The translations under genes were made by a program, and so were the position numbers. From the NCBI RefSeq assembly GCF_027172205.1, contig NC_070614.1:32912001-32976000 (forward strand): a DNA stretch of 64,000 nucleotides. Direction: 5' to 3'. Below, in pieces: positions 43,442 through 54,076 of the stretch. Below the pieces are notes generated by a model. The model worked only from the letters and a program-made list of their open reading frames with translations, searched no databases and had not been told where the DNA came from. Position 1 is the first letter of the stretch. Each line of letters starts with the position of its first letter. This stretch comes from Podarcis raffonei (Eukaryota > Chordata > Lepidosauria > Squamata > Lacertidae).

Positions 43442-44469
43442 GTTAGATGCCACAAGACAGGACTTCTCTGATAACATACAGAGTTGGTTCACCCAGTGAA
43501 AGTGATTGACAGTAGGTTCGTAAAGATAAGAGGCAGCTCTTCTTCACTCAAAATTAACTGATCTTGCTGGCAGAGTTTTAACTGATGAAACTGAGTGACA
43601 GGCTGAAGTTGCCAGAATGCCTTGAATCCCACCCACAAAACAGTGAAAGTGTCCTAAATTCCCAAACTCCCTAGAAGTAATCACTTCACCTTACCTCCTC
43701 ACAATGCAAGGACAATTCGGATCCTGAAGAGCAGAATACATTCAAAAGTGATCATATGTCAATGAGCAACATAAATTGTTTCAGGTAATCATTTGTCAGT
43801 GCTGTGGCTGCTTCACCTTTCCTGCAAAGCTCTCCTCCACATTTCAACATGTAACTCAACTAAAATTCAGGTCCACCATCTACTATCCTAGGCTACATTT
43901 TCTATTTCCACTTCCATTATTCTTACCAACCTGATTTGGGTTATCTTCCCTAGAGGTCTGTTCCCTAACTAACCCAACTGAATTGGCACAGGGAAGGAAG
44001 AACATTTACCTGCTTTGCAGCTGAGGTGCCGCTGTGCCAAGCACTGGGTTAGTTTCTCCTGCAAGAACCAGGGCAGGAAGCCTCTACCTGTGTCCTTGCC
44101 TAGCAACCACACTTTCCCAAGGTATATATAGAGTTGCCATTCATGTGCAGGATGGAACAGGAAGGTGGCTGTGGGGAGTCCCATAGGAGCAAATGTGCTA
44201 ATCATGCTAAACATTGGAAATACAGTTTGTGTTGAGAACACGTAGGGATGTAAAAATCCTAGGTGTTTGGTCCCATGGTCCAAAGGCTCCTGTAGCAGAA
44301 TCACTATTCTGCACCAACTTAGCATGAATCATAGTGTGATCATAGGGCTGGCTCTGTTGTTATGGAGAGTGGATGTCCCACCCAGGCCTCAAACGTAATG
44401 TTAAGCTATTGGAAATGTGAATATCCCCAGAGGATTCCTGGCAGAATTGTTATAAGACAGGGTCACATG

Positions 44470-44851
44470 TGTTGGCTGTTTGCAGTATGGTAACGCTGCA
44501 GAGAGCTTGCTGGGGAGACCATGCATTAAAAAGAAAGGACTCAAAAATAACTTAAACAAGGTTTTAATAAGAAAAACAAAAACTCCTTTTACACTAAATA
44601 CATTAACAACCAAACCAGACCCAACCACCAACCCATCCCCCAGGGTAATGGGAGAGCTAGGTGCTGCTCCTTATATACTACACCCAATTGCCAACACAGC
44701 TTAATCAATACAACTCAGCAGCACCTGCTATGTTTCACAGCTGTAAAGCTGGGTCTCGTTATTTTGCTCTGGCCCTTGCTCTGGGCCCTTAAAGACATAC
44801 ACATCAAGTGGAACAAAGATGAACATTTACATTTAAAGAAACCATTCAACA
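44470..44851 (-). mobile_element. Solo LTR, 382 bp, with 5-bp target duplication; only in unit 1
   Basis: Ends are TGTTGGCTG and CATTCAACA, flanked by ACATG at 44465-44469 and 44852-44856. The empty site is preserved in unit 2 near 50782-50786, where ACATG occurs once. On the minus strand it has a TATA-like GTATATAAGGAGC. A solo LTR relic whose internal part is gone; family not determined. It is younger than the tandem duplication. Confidence 0.9.
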
Positions 44852-45093
44852 ACATGTGCCCTGTACTCCTCCCAGGTATGGTGGAGGTAGGGATCAGGGA
44901 GAAACTCATTTGAATGTGCCCTGTGCCCAGTTCACAATTCCTGAACCAATACATGAACTGCAACACTGCTACCCTTCAAAATTCGCACTTCTCTGAATTT
45001 TGCAGTGCAGTTCTCCAACAGCAACAAAAGATTAAAAAGTGCATTTTAGGGGAGTGTGTGCATATATAGTGCATATAATATAGTACATATAAT

Positions 45094-45475
45094 TGTCAGC
45101 ATTTCACTCCTCCGTTGCTGGATATGTGATGGTTACATCACATGTCTGTGTTTACTTTCCAGGCTTGGAAAGTGTGAGAACGGAAGTCAGTCTTATCCCT
45201 TCCGCTCTATTGTACTTTTGTCTTCTCTCTCTCTCTCAGAGAAGAAAGGAGAGAGTCGCCATGATTGCTTTGTCCTGTATATATTGCTTAATAAATATTT
45301 AGAATGCACACACCAAAGCTCCACTTTGTTTCTGCTATACTCTGTTGAGTGAGCATGCACATGGTCTTCTGATATGTGTCACTGGTGCATGCCCAGGCTG
45401 CGCTGCATTAGGAAGATGCCCGGAGAGGTTTGTCTCAACCCGGGGGCTATGTGGACCCCCGGGCGTGTTCTGACA
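45094..45475 (+). mobile_element. Older solo LTR candidate, unit 1
   Basis: Inverted ends TGTCAG and CTGACA, an AATAAATATTTAG signal in the 3' half, and near-identical flanks ATAAT/TTAAT that could be a decayed 5-bp target site. The same sequence is present in unit 2, so the insertion predates the duplication. Confidence 0.6.
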
Positions 45476-46286
45476 TTAATATGCATATATGGTGCATATA
45501 ATCCACAAAAATACAGATTAGAGGAAATTGCTTGAAATATGTGTGAATTAGACAAAACCTCCTACAAAAATACATATATCAGAAATAAGCTGAAATATGT
45601 GTATGAATTTTCACTGGAATTTCTAAACAAAGAAATTGAAATTGAAATTGGTTGAAAAAAGAGGAAACCGAGAGAAACTGAAACTGACAGATTTATACAT
45701 CCACAGTGTGTGTGAGCATTCTCAGCAAGCCCTTATTCTTCACCTTTGATATGGGACCCCACAACAGTTTTCTAAACATGTAGTAGGCCAGATAGTTAGG
45801 TTCACACACTTATATTGGGAAGGGAGTTTCCCAGTGCCCTCTACCTTTTCCACAGGCCCGTCCCCAAATGTGCTATAGCCATATAGGGTAGTTATATCAG
45901 CATGATGTAGGGAGGAACATCTGAACATCCTAGTGGAAATCCAAAATTAGTTTAATAAAAAAATCATTTATTCAGGGGAGCAGAGCAGAAGACAAAAGGA
46001 GCCAGGCATGTAGGTAAATAAGAGTTCCCTGAAACTTTAGTTATTCGTTCTGGTTTTCTTCTTATAAAGAACAACACCCTTTTTGGTTGTAATAATTGTT
46101 AGTCCTTCTCAGAGGAGACACAACGAAATTAATAGAAATGACTTGGGTCTACTAATCTCAATGAGTCTACTCGTAGTAGGACTTAGTTGGATACACCCAG
46201 GGAGACTTACAGGATCCCCTAAAAGGCAATTTGAATTTTGGGAGATAGGGATTATTTTAAAGGTTTAAGAAATGGATGGAAGTTGA

Positions 46287-47246
46287 TTACCCTGTGCCCA
46301 CCTCAAAAGCTCTTTTCCTACACAACAGTTTTGTGAGGGCAACCTTCACCTCCCTGTTCCTGAGAGTGTAGATGAGCGGATTGCAAAGGGGGATGATGAC
46401 TGTGTAGAAAAGAGAGAGGAACTTGTCAACTTTCAAGGAGTCCTCTGTCTGTGGGTGCAAGTACACAAGCATCCCTGAGCCATAGAAGAGACTGACCACA
46501 ATCAGGTGGGATGAACAAGTGGAGAAGGCCTTCTGGCGTCCTGTGCCTGATGGCATGCGCAGGATGGTTCTGGTGATGTGGGCATAGGAGGTCACTATGA
46601 GGAAAAAGGGGAGCACCACCACAAGGATGTTCTCTGCATACACAGCCAACTCGTTGGCATACAGGTCGGCACATGCCAGGCGAAATATGGGTGGGATGTC
46701 GCAGAAGAAGTGGTCAATCTCATTGGGCCCACAAAAAGGCAAGGAGAAGACAAACCCAATTTGCAACAAGTGCACCACAAGGCTAATGGCAAAGGAACTG
46801 ACCACCATCCCCACCCGCACCTTATGGCTCATGATGGTCATGTAATGGAGAGGCTGGCAGATGGCAAGATAGCGGTCGTAGGCCATGGCCACTAGCAGGA
46901 GGCATTCTGTGACACCCAGGAAGAGCATAAAGAACATTTGTGCAGCGCAGGCTATCAGTGAGATAGAGAGGTCCCCTAAGATAAGATTGGCCATCATTTT
47001 AGGAAGGGTGACTGAAGTGTAGCAGATCTCCAACCCTGAGAGGCTGCGCAAGAAGAAGTACATGGGGGTATGGAGAGCAGGGTCCAGCGTTGTCACCACC
47101 ACAATAAGGCCATTGCCCAGTAATATGGCCAGGTAGATGGCCAGGAAGGCAGAAAAAAGGAGGACAGGATGTCCTTGGTATCCCAGCAACATGAATTCCT
47201 TCACTGTGCTTTGGTTCTTCCAGCGTCTGGCCTGCTCAGCATCCAT
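46287..47246 (-). CDS. Olfactory receptor, class II, family 10-like (OR2 of cluster)
   Basis: Intact 319-aa receptor. Start chosen at MDAEQARRW because TTGCCTCTGCAG, a splice acceptor, lies directly before that ATG and the other cluster members begin MDA/MDV at the same place; an upstream in-frame ATG adding MPHLPLQ lies in the intron. N11-Q-S glycosylation site, PMYFFLRSLSGLEICYTSVT, MAYDRYLAIC, FCGPNEIDHFFCDIPPI, KAFSTCSSHLIVV and PLCNPLIYTLRN are all present. It differs from OR3 at 7 of 319 residues (V112A and six later changes, several in TM5), and the N-terminal third is identical. Confidence 0.96.
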   Translation of the reverse strand: MDAEQARRWKNQSTVKEFMLLGYQGHPVLLFSAFLAIYLAILLGNGLIVVVTTLDPALHTPMYFFLRSLSGLEICYTSVTLPKMMANLILGDLSISLIACAAQMFFMLFLGVTECLLLVAMAYDRYLAICQPLHYMTIMSHKVRVGMVVSSFAISLVVHLLQIGFVFSLPFCGPNEIDHFFCDIPPIFRLACADLYANELAVYAENILVVVLPFFLIVTSYAHITRTILRMPSGTGRQKAFSTCSSHLIVVSLFYGSGMLVYLHPQTEDSLKVDKFLSLFYTVIIPLCNPLIYTLRNREVKVALTKLLCRKRAFEVGTG

Positions 47247-47593
47247 CTGCAGAGGCAAGTGAGGCATTTGTAAGTCTCAGATCCAGTTTCTGGATCAGGA
47301 TCAGGTAGTACAGAGGTGGGTGACAAAGGGTAAAAGTGCCTGTCTCCTCCTACTAGAGACTGGATAGAGATCATCTGTCCTTTGCAGTGACAATTTATTG
47401 AGGAGAGGAGAAATAATCCAACAACCAAGGGCTAAACAATCCATTTACCCAAGAGTAAATGGTAAAGTCGACCAGAGGCAGACTTTGGTCATCTTTCACA
47501 ACATGGTGCCCTTTGCAAGGCCAAAATCTGGTGCCCCAAAATGGATCTTCTCAATTATGGATCTTCTCAATTTTGAGCCCTCTTAGTTCTGTG

Positions 47594-47597
<4 letters not shown>

Positions 47598-47631
<34 letters not shown>

Positions 47632-47645
47632 TGGTGGTGGTGGGG
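47598..47645 (+). repeat. (TG)n then (GTG)n microsatellite, unit 1
   Basis: Run of TG repeats followed by GTG repeats; one or two repeat units different in length from 53501-53547 of unit 2. Confidence 0.9.
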
Positions 47646-48175
47646 AAACTGCCAAAATCACCCTAAATCTGACGCTGTAGGTGTGGTTGAACCCAATGGA
47701 GCTTACTCCTGAGTAGACATGTACGATTGCACTGTGAGTGTGCGGCAGGGGGAATAGAAGAAATACAAAAAAGGGGGAGAGAAGAACAAAAACAGAGAGG
47801 AAGAGTGAAACAGAAAAAGAAGGTGGATATATGTGATTGAAGAAAGATTAAAAGTAGCTCATGCAATTGTTGTGGATTAGGGTTCAAGGTGATGCAGAGA
47901 AGGGTGGTCAGGTGCAAAAGAGGACAGGGCTTCTGCATCTGCCTGTTTGACACTTATTTATTAATTATTTCAAATTCTAACTCACCCTTCTTCCCCAAAG
48001 AGAGCCCAGGGTAACTCACAACAATAAAAATGTTGTGTAACAGAATTCAAAGCAGCACTATAATCTATGGTCAGCTTCATAAAATTATTAGTCACAAGCC
48101 TGTATAATTTTAATAATTTTTTTTACATGTTTCCTGAATATAGGTTAAAAGGGGGAATGTCTGATTTCCCTGCGT

Positions 48176-48206
48176 GCCCCCAGTGTCTGGCCAGGTCAAC
48201 TTCCAT
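48176..48206 (-). pseudogene. Ten-codon stub of OR1 at the duplication junction
   Basis: On the minus strand TTCTCTAG is followed by ATG and codons for MEVDLARHW, the first codons of OR1, and then the sequence jumps to the end of unit 1. It marks the exact tandem junction. The acceptor before the ATG is kept but no receptor follows. Confidence 0.92.
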
Positions 48207-49229
48207 CTAGAGAAGAACAGAGGCAAGAAATGTATGCTGGGAGGCTGCCGTATCCTGAAATGAGATGAAGATCTCAGTCTGTCCAGGCTGTCTGTCATGC
48301 AAACACAGACAAACCCATATGCTTGCCTAGAGTATGCCACTAGCTGAATCTGACATGCCCTGGTGTCCTTCAGAGTCTCTCTTTACCCTGATGTGTCAAA
48401 AGCCAATATAAAATGGCTTTAGGATTGCCTGAGCCTTACCACTTGGATGCAAACCCTATCTTAAAATATACCAACAACTTATAGCTGCTACCACTTACTG
48501 AATTGATAGAGCAGTAGGATCTTAATATTTTTGATGTTACAGGAAGACCATGGGCAAGTACTGAGACCCCACTCTGCCTAATCTGTCTTTCATTTTTGAG
48601 GTGGTAAGAATATAGGAGGTTCAACCTTCCATAAACTCCAGTGTCCACAAATTAATGGCCGGGTGAAACTTCTGGCTTCAAGATGTTTTCTAGTAGCAAG
48701 TGCTTGTGTTTTAGAAAGAAGAAGAAGAAAGGCACATCTACTCACACCTGTGCCCTTCTTTGCTGACAGCTCAATTTAAATGAAAGAATAATGTCAGGGA
48801 TGGGATGGAAAGAAACCACTCTCACATGATTAATTACTTCAACTGATCTCAATTCCTCCCATTCCAATGAACTTGGTTTTCTCCCATAAGAATGAACGAT
48901 TCACAGGACGGTTGCATTTCTCACTGGCAAAGATGACCTCTAGATTCAGTGACTTGGATCTAGCTCTAGGTGTTCTTAATTTGGGATGACTGATGATGGA
49001 TTGTGGGAAGAATCCTAAGATGGGGTGACTATAATTTTAACAAGAAAGGGGGTGAGTGATGCTCATACCGAAGGTTTCAGCTGGCAATGCAACACAACCA
49101 GCCCTTTAAAAAACTATCCTATTTTTTCTTTATTGAAATCAGGAATGGGAACCCTGTGGCTAGAGATGGGTAAAACTGTCAAATTTTGTTTCTCACAGTT
49201 TCATTTCCCCAATCTTAAGTTCAGTTCTT

Positions 49230-49300
49230 ATCTATCTATCTATCTATCTATCTATCATCTATCTATCTATCATCTATCTATCATCTATCTATCATCGATC
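49230..49300 (+). repeat. (TATC)n microsatellite, unit 2
   Basis: Longer, interrupted TATC/CATC run; expanded relative to 42940-42966. Confidence 0.9.
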
Positions 49301-49631
49301 TCATGAAAACTCATCACCATTTTAAGGGAAATTTTCACCAAACATGCACATTTTGTATTCAATTTTGCCTGATATACACTTCTTCAAAGCTATTTGTGTA
49401 ATGGAATACAATTTTGTATACTGGTTTCACTAATATATGGATTATTATGTACACTTTACCCCAGTATATAGATTTTTGTACGTATTACTTTGGTAGAGGA
49501 CCACCTTGCAAAATTTGGAAAAGTGTGAATTTTGAAGGATAACTGTTATTGTTTGAGAAAGTGAGAATCATGTAGGTTTGCCCATAAATACAAACTGAAT
49601 TGAATTCCGTCTCTCACCCCCGCCACCCACA

Positions 49632-49757
49632 TCCCTTCCTGTGGCCCTTCAGATTTTGTTGGGCATCATATCAGCCCCAGCCAACATGGCCAATGGTCAG
49701 AAATGTTGAGAACTGGTGTCCAGCAAGATATGGAGAGCCACAGGTTCCCCACCCCTA
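49632..49757. mobile_element. hAT-type MITE in duplication unit 2, decayed
   Basis: Duplicate of the copy at 43322-43441 with almost no change. Confidence 0.6.
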
Positions 49758-51023
49758 GGTTAGATGCCACAAGACAGGACTTCTCTTATAACACACAGAG
49801 TTGGTTCACTCAGTGAAAGTGATTGACAGTAGGTTCGTAAAGATAAGAGGCAGCTCTTCTTCACTCAAAATTAACTGATCTTGCTGGCAGAGTTTTAACT
49901 GATGAAACTGAGTGACAGGCTGAAGTTGCCAGAATGCCTTGAATCCCACCCACAAAACAGTGAAAGTGTCCTAAATTCCCAAACTCCCTAGAAGTAATCA
50001 CTTCACCTTACCTCCTCACAATGCAAGGACAATTCGGATCCTGAAGAGCAGAATACATTCAAAAGTGATCATATGTCAATGAGCAACATAAATTGTTTCA
50101 GGTAATCATTTGTCAGTGCTGTGGCTGCTTCACCTTTCCTGCAAAGCTCTCCTCCACATTTCAACATGTAACTCAACTCAAATTCAGGTCCACCATCTAC
50201 TATCCTAGGCTACATTTTCTATTTCCACATCTATTATTCTTACCAACCTGATTTGGGTTATCTTCCCTAGAGGTCTGTTCCCTAACTAACCCAACTGAAT
50301 TGGCACAGGGAAGGAAGAACATTTACCTGCTTTGCAGCTGAGGTGCCGCTGTGCCAAGCACTGGGTTAGTTTCTCCTGCAAGAACCAGGGCAGGAAGCCT
50401 CTACCTGTGTCCTTGCCTAGCAACCACACTTTCCCAAGGTATATATAGAGTTGCCATTCATGTGCAGGATGGAACAGGAAGGTGGCTGTGGGGAGTCCCA
50501 TAGGAGCAAATGTGCTAATCATGCTAAACATTGGAAATACAGTTTGTGTTGAGAACATGTAGGGATGTAAAAATCCTAGGTGTTTGGTCCCATGGTCCAA
50601 AGGCTCCTGTAGCAGAATCACTATTCTGCACCAACTTAGCATGAATCATAGTGTGATCATAGGGCTGGCTCTGTTGTTATGGAGAGTGGATGTCCCACCC
50701 AGGCCTCAAACGTAATGTTAAGCTATTGGAAATGTGAATATCCCCAGAGGATTCCTGGCAGAATTGTTATAAGACAGGGTCACATGTGCCCTGTACTGCT
50801 CCCAGGTATGGTGGAGGTAGGGATCAGGGAGAAACTCATTTGAATGTGCCCTGTGCCCAGTTCACAATTCCTGAACCAATACATGAACTGCAACACTGCT
50901 ACCCTTCAAAATTCGCACTTCTCTGAATTTTGCACTGCAGTTCTCCAACAGCAGCAAAAGATTAAAAAGTGCATTTTAGGGGAGTGTGTGCATATATAGT
51001 GCATATAATATAGTACATATAAT

Positions 51024-51385
51024 TGTCAGCATTTCACTCCTGCGTTGCTGGATATGTGATGGTTACATCACATGTCTGTGTTTACTTTCCAGGCTTGGAA
51101 AGTGTGAGAACGGAAGTCAGTCTTATCTCTTCTGCTCTATTGTACTTGGTGAAGAAAGGAGAGAGTTGCCATGATAGCTTTGTCCTGTATATATTGCTTA
51201 ATATATACTTAGAATGCACACACCAAAGCTCCACTTTGTTTCTGCTATACTCTGTTGAGTGAGCATGCACATGGTCTTCTGATATGTGTCACTGGTGCAT
51301 GCCCAGGCTGCGCTGCATTAGGAAGATGCCCGGAGAGGTTTGTCTCAACCCGGGGGCTATGTGGACCCCCGGGCGTGTTCTGACA
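51024..51385 (+). mobile_element. Older solo LTR candidate, unit 2
   Basis: Duplicate of 45094-45475 with the same TGTCAG/CTGACA ends; about 20 bp shorter, mainly by loss in a CT-rich run. Confidence 0.6.
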
Positions 51386-52192
51386 TTAATATGCATATAT
51401 GGTGCATATAATCCACAAAAATACAGATTAGAGGAAATTGCTTGAAATATGTGTGAATTAGACAAAACCTCCTACAAAAATACATATATCAGAAATAAAC
51501 TGAAATATGTGTATGAATTTTCACTGGAATTTCTAAACAAAGAAATTGCCAACTGATGGTGAAATTGAAATTGATTGGAAAAAGAGGAAACTGAGAGACA
51601 CTGAAACTGACAGATTTATACATCCACAGTGTGTGTGAGCATTCTCAGCAAGCCCTTATTCTTCACCTTTGATATGGGACCCCACAACAGTTTTCTAAAC
51701 ATGTAGTAGGCCAGATAGTTGGGTTCACAGACTTATATTGGGAAGGGAGTTTCCCAGTGCCCTCTACCTTTTCCACAGGCCCGTCCCCAAATGTGCTATA
51801 GCCATATAGGGTAGTTATATCAGCATGATGTAGGGAGGAACATCTGAACATCCTAGTGGAAATCCAAAATTAGTTTAATAAAAAAATCATTTATTCAGGG
51901 GAGTAGAGCAGAAGACAAAAGGAGCCAGGCATGTAGGTAAATAAGAGTTTCCTGAAACTTTAGTTATACGTTCTGGTTTTCTTATAAAGAACAACACCCT
52001 TTTTGGTTGTAATAATTGTTAGTCCTTCTCAGAGGAGACACAATGAAATTAATGGAAATGACTTGGGTCTACTGATCTCAATGAGTCTACTCGTAGTAGG
52101 ACTTAGTTGGATACACCCAGGGAGACTTACAGGATCCCCTAAAATGGGAGATAGGGCTTATTTTAAAGGTTTAAGAAATGGATGAAAGTTGA

Positions 52193-53152
52193 TTACCCTG
52201 TGCCCACCTCAAAAGCTCTTTTCTTACACAACAGTTTTGTGAGGGCAACCTTCACTTCCCTGTTCCTGAGAGTGTAGATGAGGGGATTGCAAAGGGGGAC
52301 AATGACTGTGTAGAAAAGAGAAAGGAACTTGTCAACTTTGAGGGAATCCTCTGTCTGTGGGTGCAAGTACACAAGCATCCCTGAGCCATAGAAGAGACTG
52401 ACCACAATCAGGTGGGACGAGCAAGTGGAGAAGGCCTTCTGGCGTCCTGTGCCTGATGGCATGCGCAGGATGTTTCTGGTGATGTGGGCATAGGAGGCCA
52501 CTATGAGGGAAAAGGGGAGCACCACCATGAGGATGTTCTCTGCATACACAGCCAACTCGTTGGCATACAGGTCGGCACATGCCAGGCGAAATATGGGTGG
52601 GATGTCGCAGAAGAAGTGGTCAATCTCATTGGGCCCACAAAAAGGCAAGGAGAAGACAAACCCAATTTGCAACAAGTGCACCACAAGGCTGATGGCAAAG
52701 GAACTGACCACCATCCCCACCCGCACCTTGTGGCTCATGATGGTCATGTAATGGAGAGGCTGGCAGATGGCAAGATAGCGGTCGTAGGCCATGGCCACTA
52801 GCAGGAGGCATTCTGTGGCACCCAGGAAGAGCATAAAGAACATTTGTGCAGCGCAGGCTATCAGTGAGATAGAGAGGTCCCCTAAGATAAGATTGGCCAT
52901 CATTTTAGGAAGGGTGACTGAAGTGTAGCAGATCTCCAACCCTGAGAGGCTGCGCAAGAAGAAGTACATGGGGGTATGGAGAGCAGGGTCCAGCGTTGTC
53001 ACCACCACAATAAGGCCATTGCCCAGTAATATGGCCAGGTAGATGGCCAGGAAGGCAGAAAAAAGGAGGACAGGATGTCCTTGGTATCCCAGCAACATGA
53101 ATTCCTTCACTGTGCTTTGGTTCTTCCAGCGTCTGGCCTGCTCAGCATCCAT
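52193..53152 (-). CDS. Olfactory receptor, class II, family 10-like (OR3 of cluster)
   Basis: Intact 319-aa duplicate of OR2 with the same acceptor-ATG arrangement (CTCTGCAG|ATGGATG). All receptor landmarks are kept (N11-Q-S, PMYFFL, MAYDRYLAIC, KAFSTCSSH, PLCNPLIYTLRN). I count 19 base differences from OR2, all in the 3' two-thirds of the coding region; 7 change the protein: V112A, ILVVV to ILMVV, PFFLIV to PFSLIV, IVTSY to IVASY, TRTIL to TRNIL, VIIPL to VIVPL and a C-terminal R to K. Four or five lie in or beside TM5, a ligand-contact region. Both copies look functional. Confidence 0.96.
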   Translation of the reverse strand: MDAEQARRWKNQSTVKEFMLLGYQGHPVLLFSAFLAIYLAILLGNGLIVVVTTLDPALHTPMYFFLRSLSGLEICYTSVTLPKMMANLILGDLSISLIACAAQMFFMLFLGATECLLLVAMAYDRYLAICQPLHYMTIMSHKVRVGMVVSSFAISLVVHLLQIGFVFSLPFCGPNEIDHFFCDIPPIFRLACADLYANELAVYAENILMVVLPFSLIVASYAHITRNILRMPSGTGRQKAFSTCSSHLIVVSLFYGSGMLVYLHPQTEDSLKVDKFLSLFYTVIVPLCNPLIYTLRNREVKVALTKLLCKKRAFEVGTG

Positions 53153-53499
53153 CTGCAGAGGCAAGTGAGGCATTTGTAAGTCTCAGATCCAGTTTCTGGA
53201 TCAGGATCAGGTAGTACAGAGGTGGGTGACAAAGGGTAAAAGTGCCTGTCTCCTCCTACTAGAGACTGGATAGAGATCATCTGTCCTTTGCAGTGACAAT
53301 TTATTGAGGAGAGGAGAAATAATCCAACAACCAAGGGCTAAACAATCCATTTACCCAAGAGTAAATGGTAAAGTCGACCAGAGGCAGACTTTGGTCATCT
53401 TTCACAACATGGTGCCCTTTGCAAGGCCAAAATCTGGTGCCCCAAAATGGATCTTCTCAATTATGGATCTTCTCAATTTTGAGCCCTCTTAGTTCTGTG

Positions 53500-53500
<1 letters not shown>

Positions 53501-53537
<37 letters not shown>

Positions 53538-53547
53538 TGGTGGTGGG
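53501..53547 (+). repeat. (TG)n then (GTG)n microsatellite, unit 2
   Basis: Counterpart of 47598-47645. Confidence 0.9.
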
Positions 53548-54076
53548 GAAACTGCCAAAATCACCCTAAATCTGACGCTGTAGGTGTGGTTGAACCCAAT
53601 GGAGCTTACTCCTGAGTAGACATGTACGATTGCACTGTGAGTGTGCGGCAGGGGGAATAGAAGAAATACAAAAAAGGGGGAGAGAAGAACAAAAACAGAG
53701 AGGAAGAGTGAAACAGAAAAAGAAGATGGATATATGTGATTGAAGAAAGATTAAAAGTAGCTCATGCAATTGTTGTGGATTAGGGTTCAAGGTGATGCAG
53801 AGAAGGGTGGTCAGGTGCAAAAGAGGACAGGGCTTCTGCATCTGCCTGTTTGACACTTATTTATTAATTATTTCAAATTCTAACTCACCCTTCTTCCCCA
53901 AAGAGAGCCCAGGGTAACTCACAACAATAAAAATGTTGTGTAAAAGAATTCAAAGCAGCACTATAATCTATGGTCAGCTTCATAAAATTATTAGTCACAA
54001 GCCTGGATAATTTTTAAATTTTTTTACATGTTTCCTGAATATAGGTTAAAAGGGGGAATGTCTGATTTCCCTGCGT

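Larger units (their letters stand above)
41900..48175. repeat. Tandem duplication unit 1 (6.3 kb)
   Basis: Aligns along its whole length with 48177-54076. It starts ten codons inside OR1 and ends after CCCTGCGT. It carries OR2, an MITE, an older solo LTR and a younger solo LTR (44470-44851) absent from unit 2. Confidence 0.95.
48177..54076. repeat. Tandem duplication unit 2 (5.9 kb)
   Basis: Collinear with 41900-48175; shorter chiefly because it lacks the 382-bp solo LTR. It begins with the OR1 stub and carries OR3. It ends after CCCTGCGT, where sequence becomes unique (TCTTTCAAACG). Confidence 0.95.

Noticed and set aside
43969-44325. 118-codon minus-strand frame also intact at 50286-50642
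   Set aside because: Its preservation is explained by the recent duplication. No start context, splice sites or family motif; it sits in receptor intergenic DNA.
46578-46895. 105-codon plus-strand frames opposite OR2, OR3 and OR4
   Set aside because: They are antisense shadows of conserved receptor coding sequence and recur wherever that sequence does.
47247-47267. Upstream ATG giving OR2 the extra N-terminus MPHLPLQ (and the same in OR3)
   Set aside because: A splice acceptor lies between it and the conserved start, and OR1 and OR4 align only from MDA/MDV.
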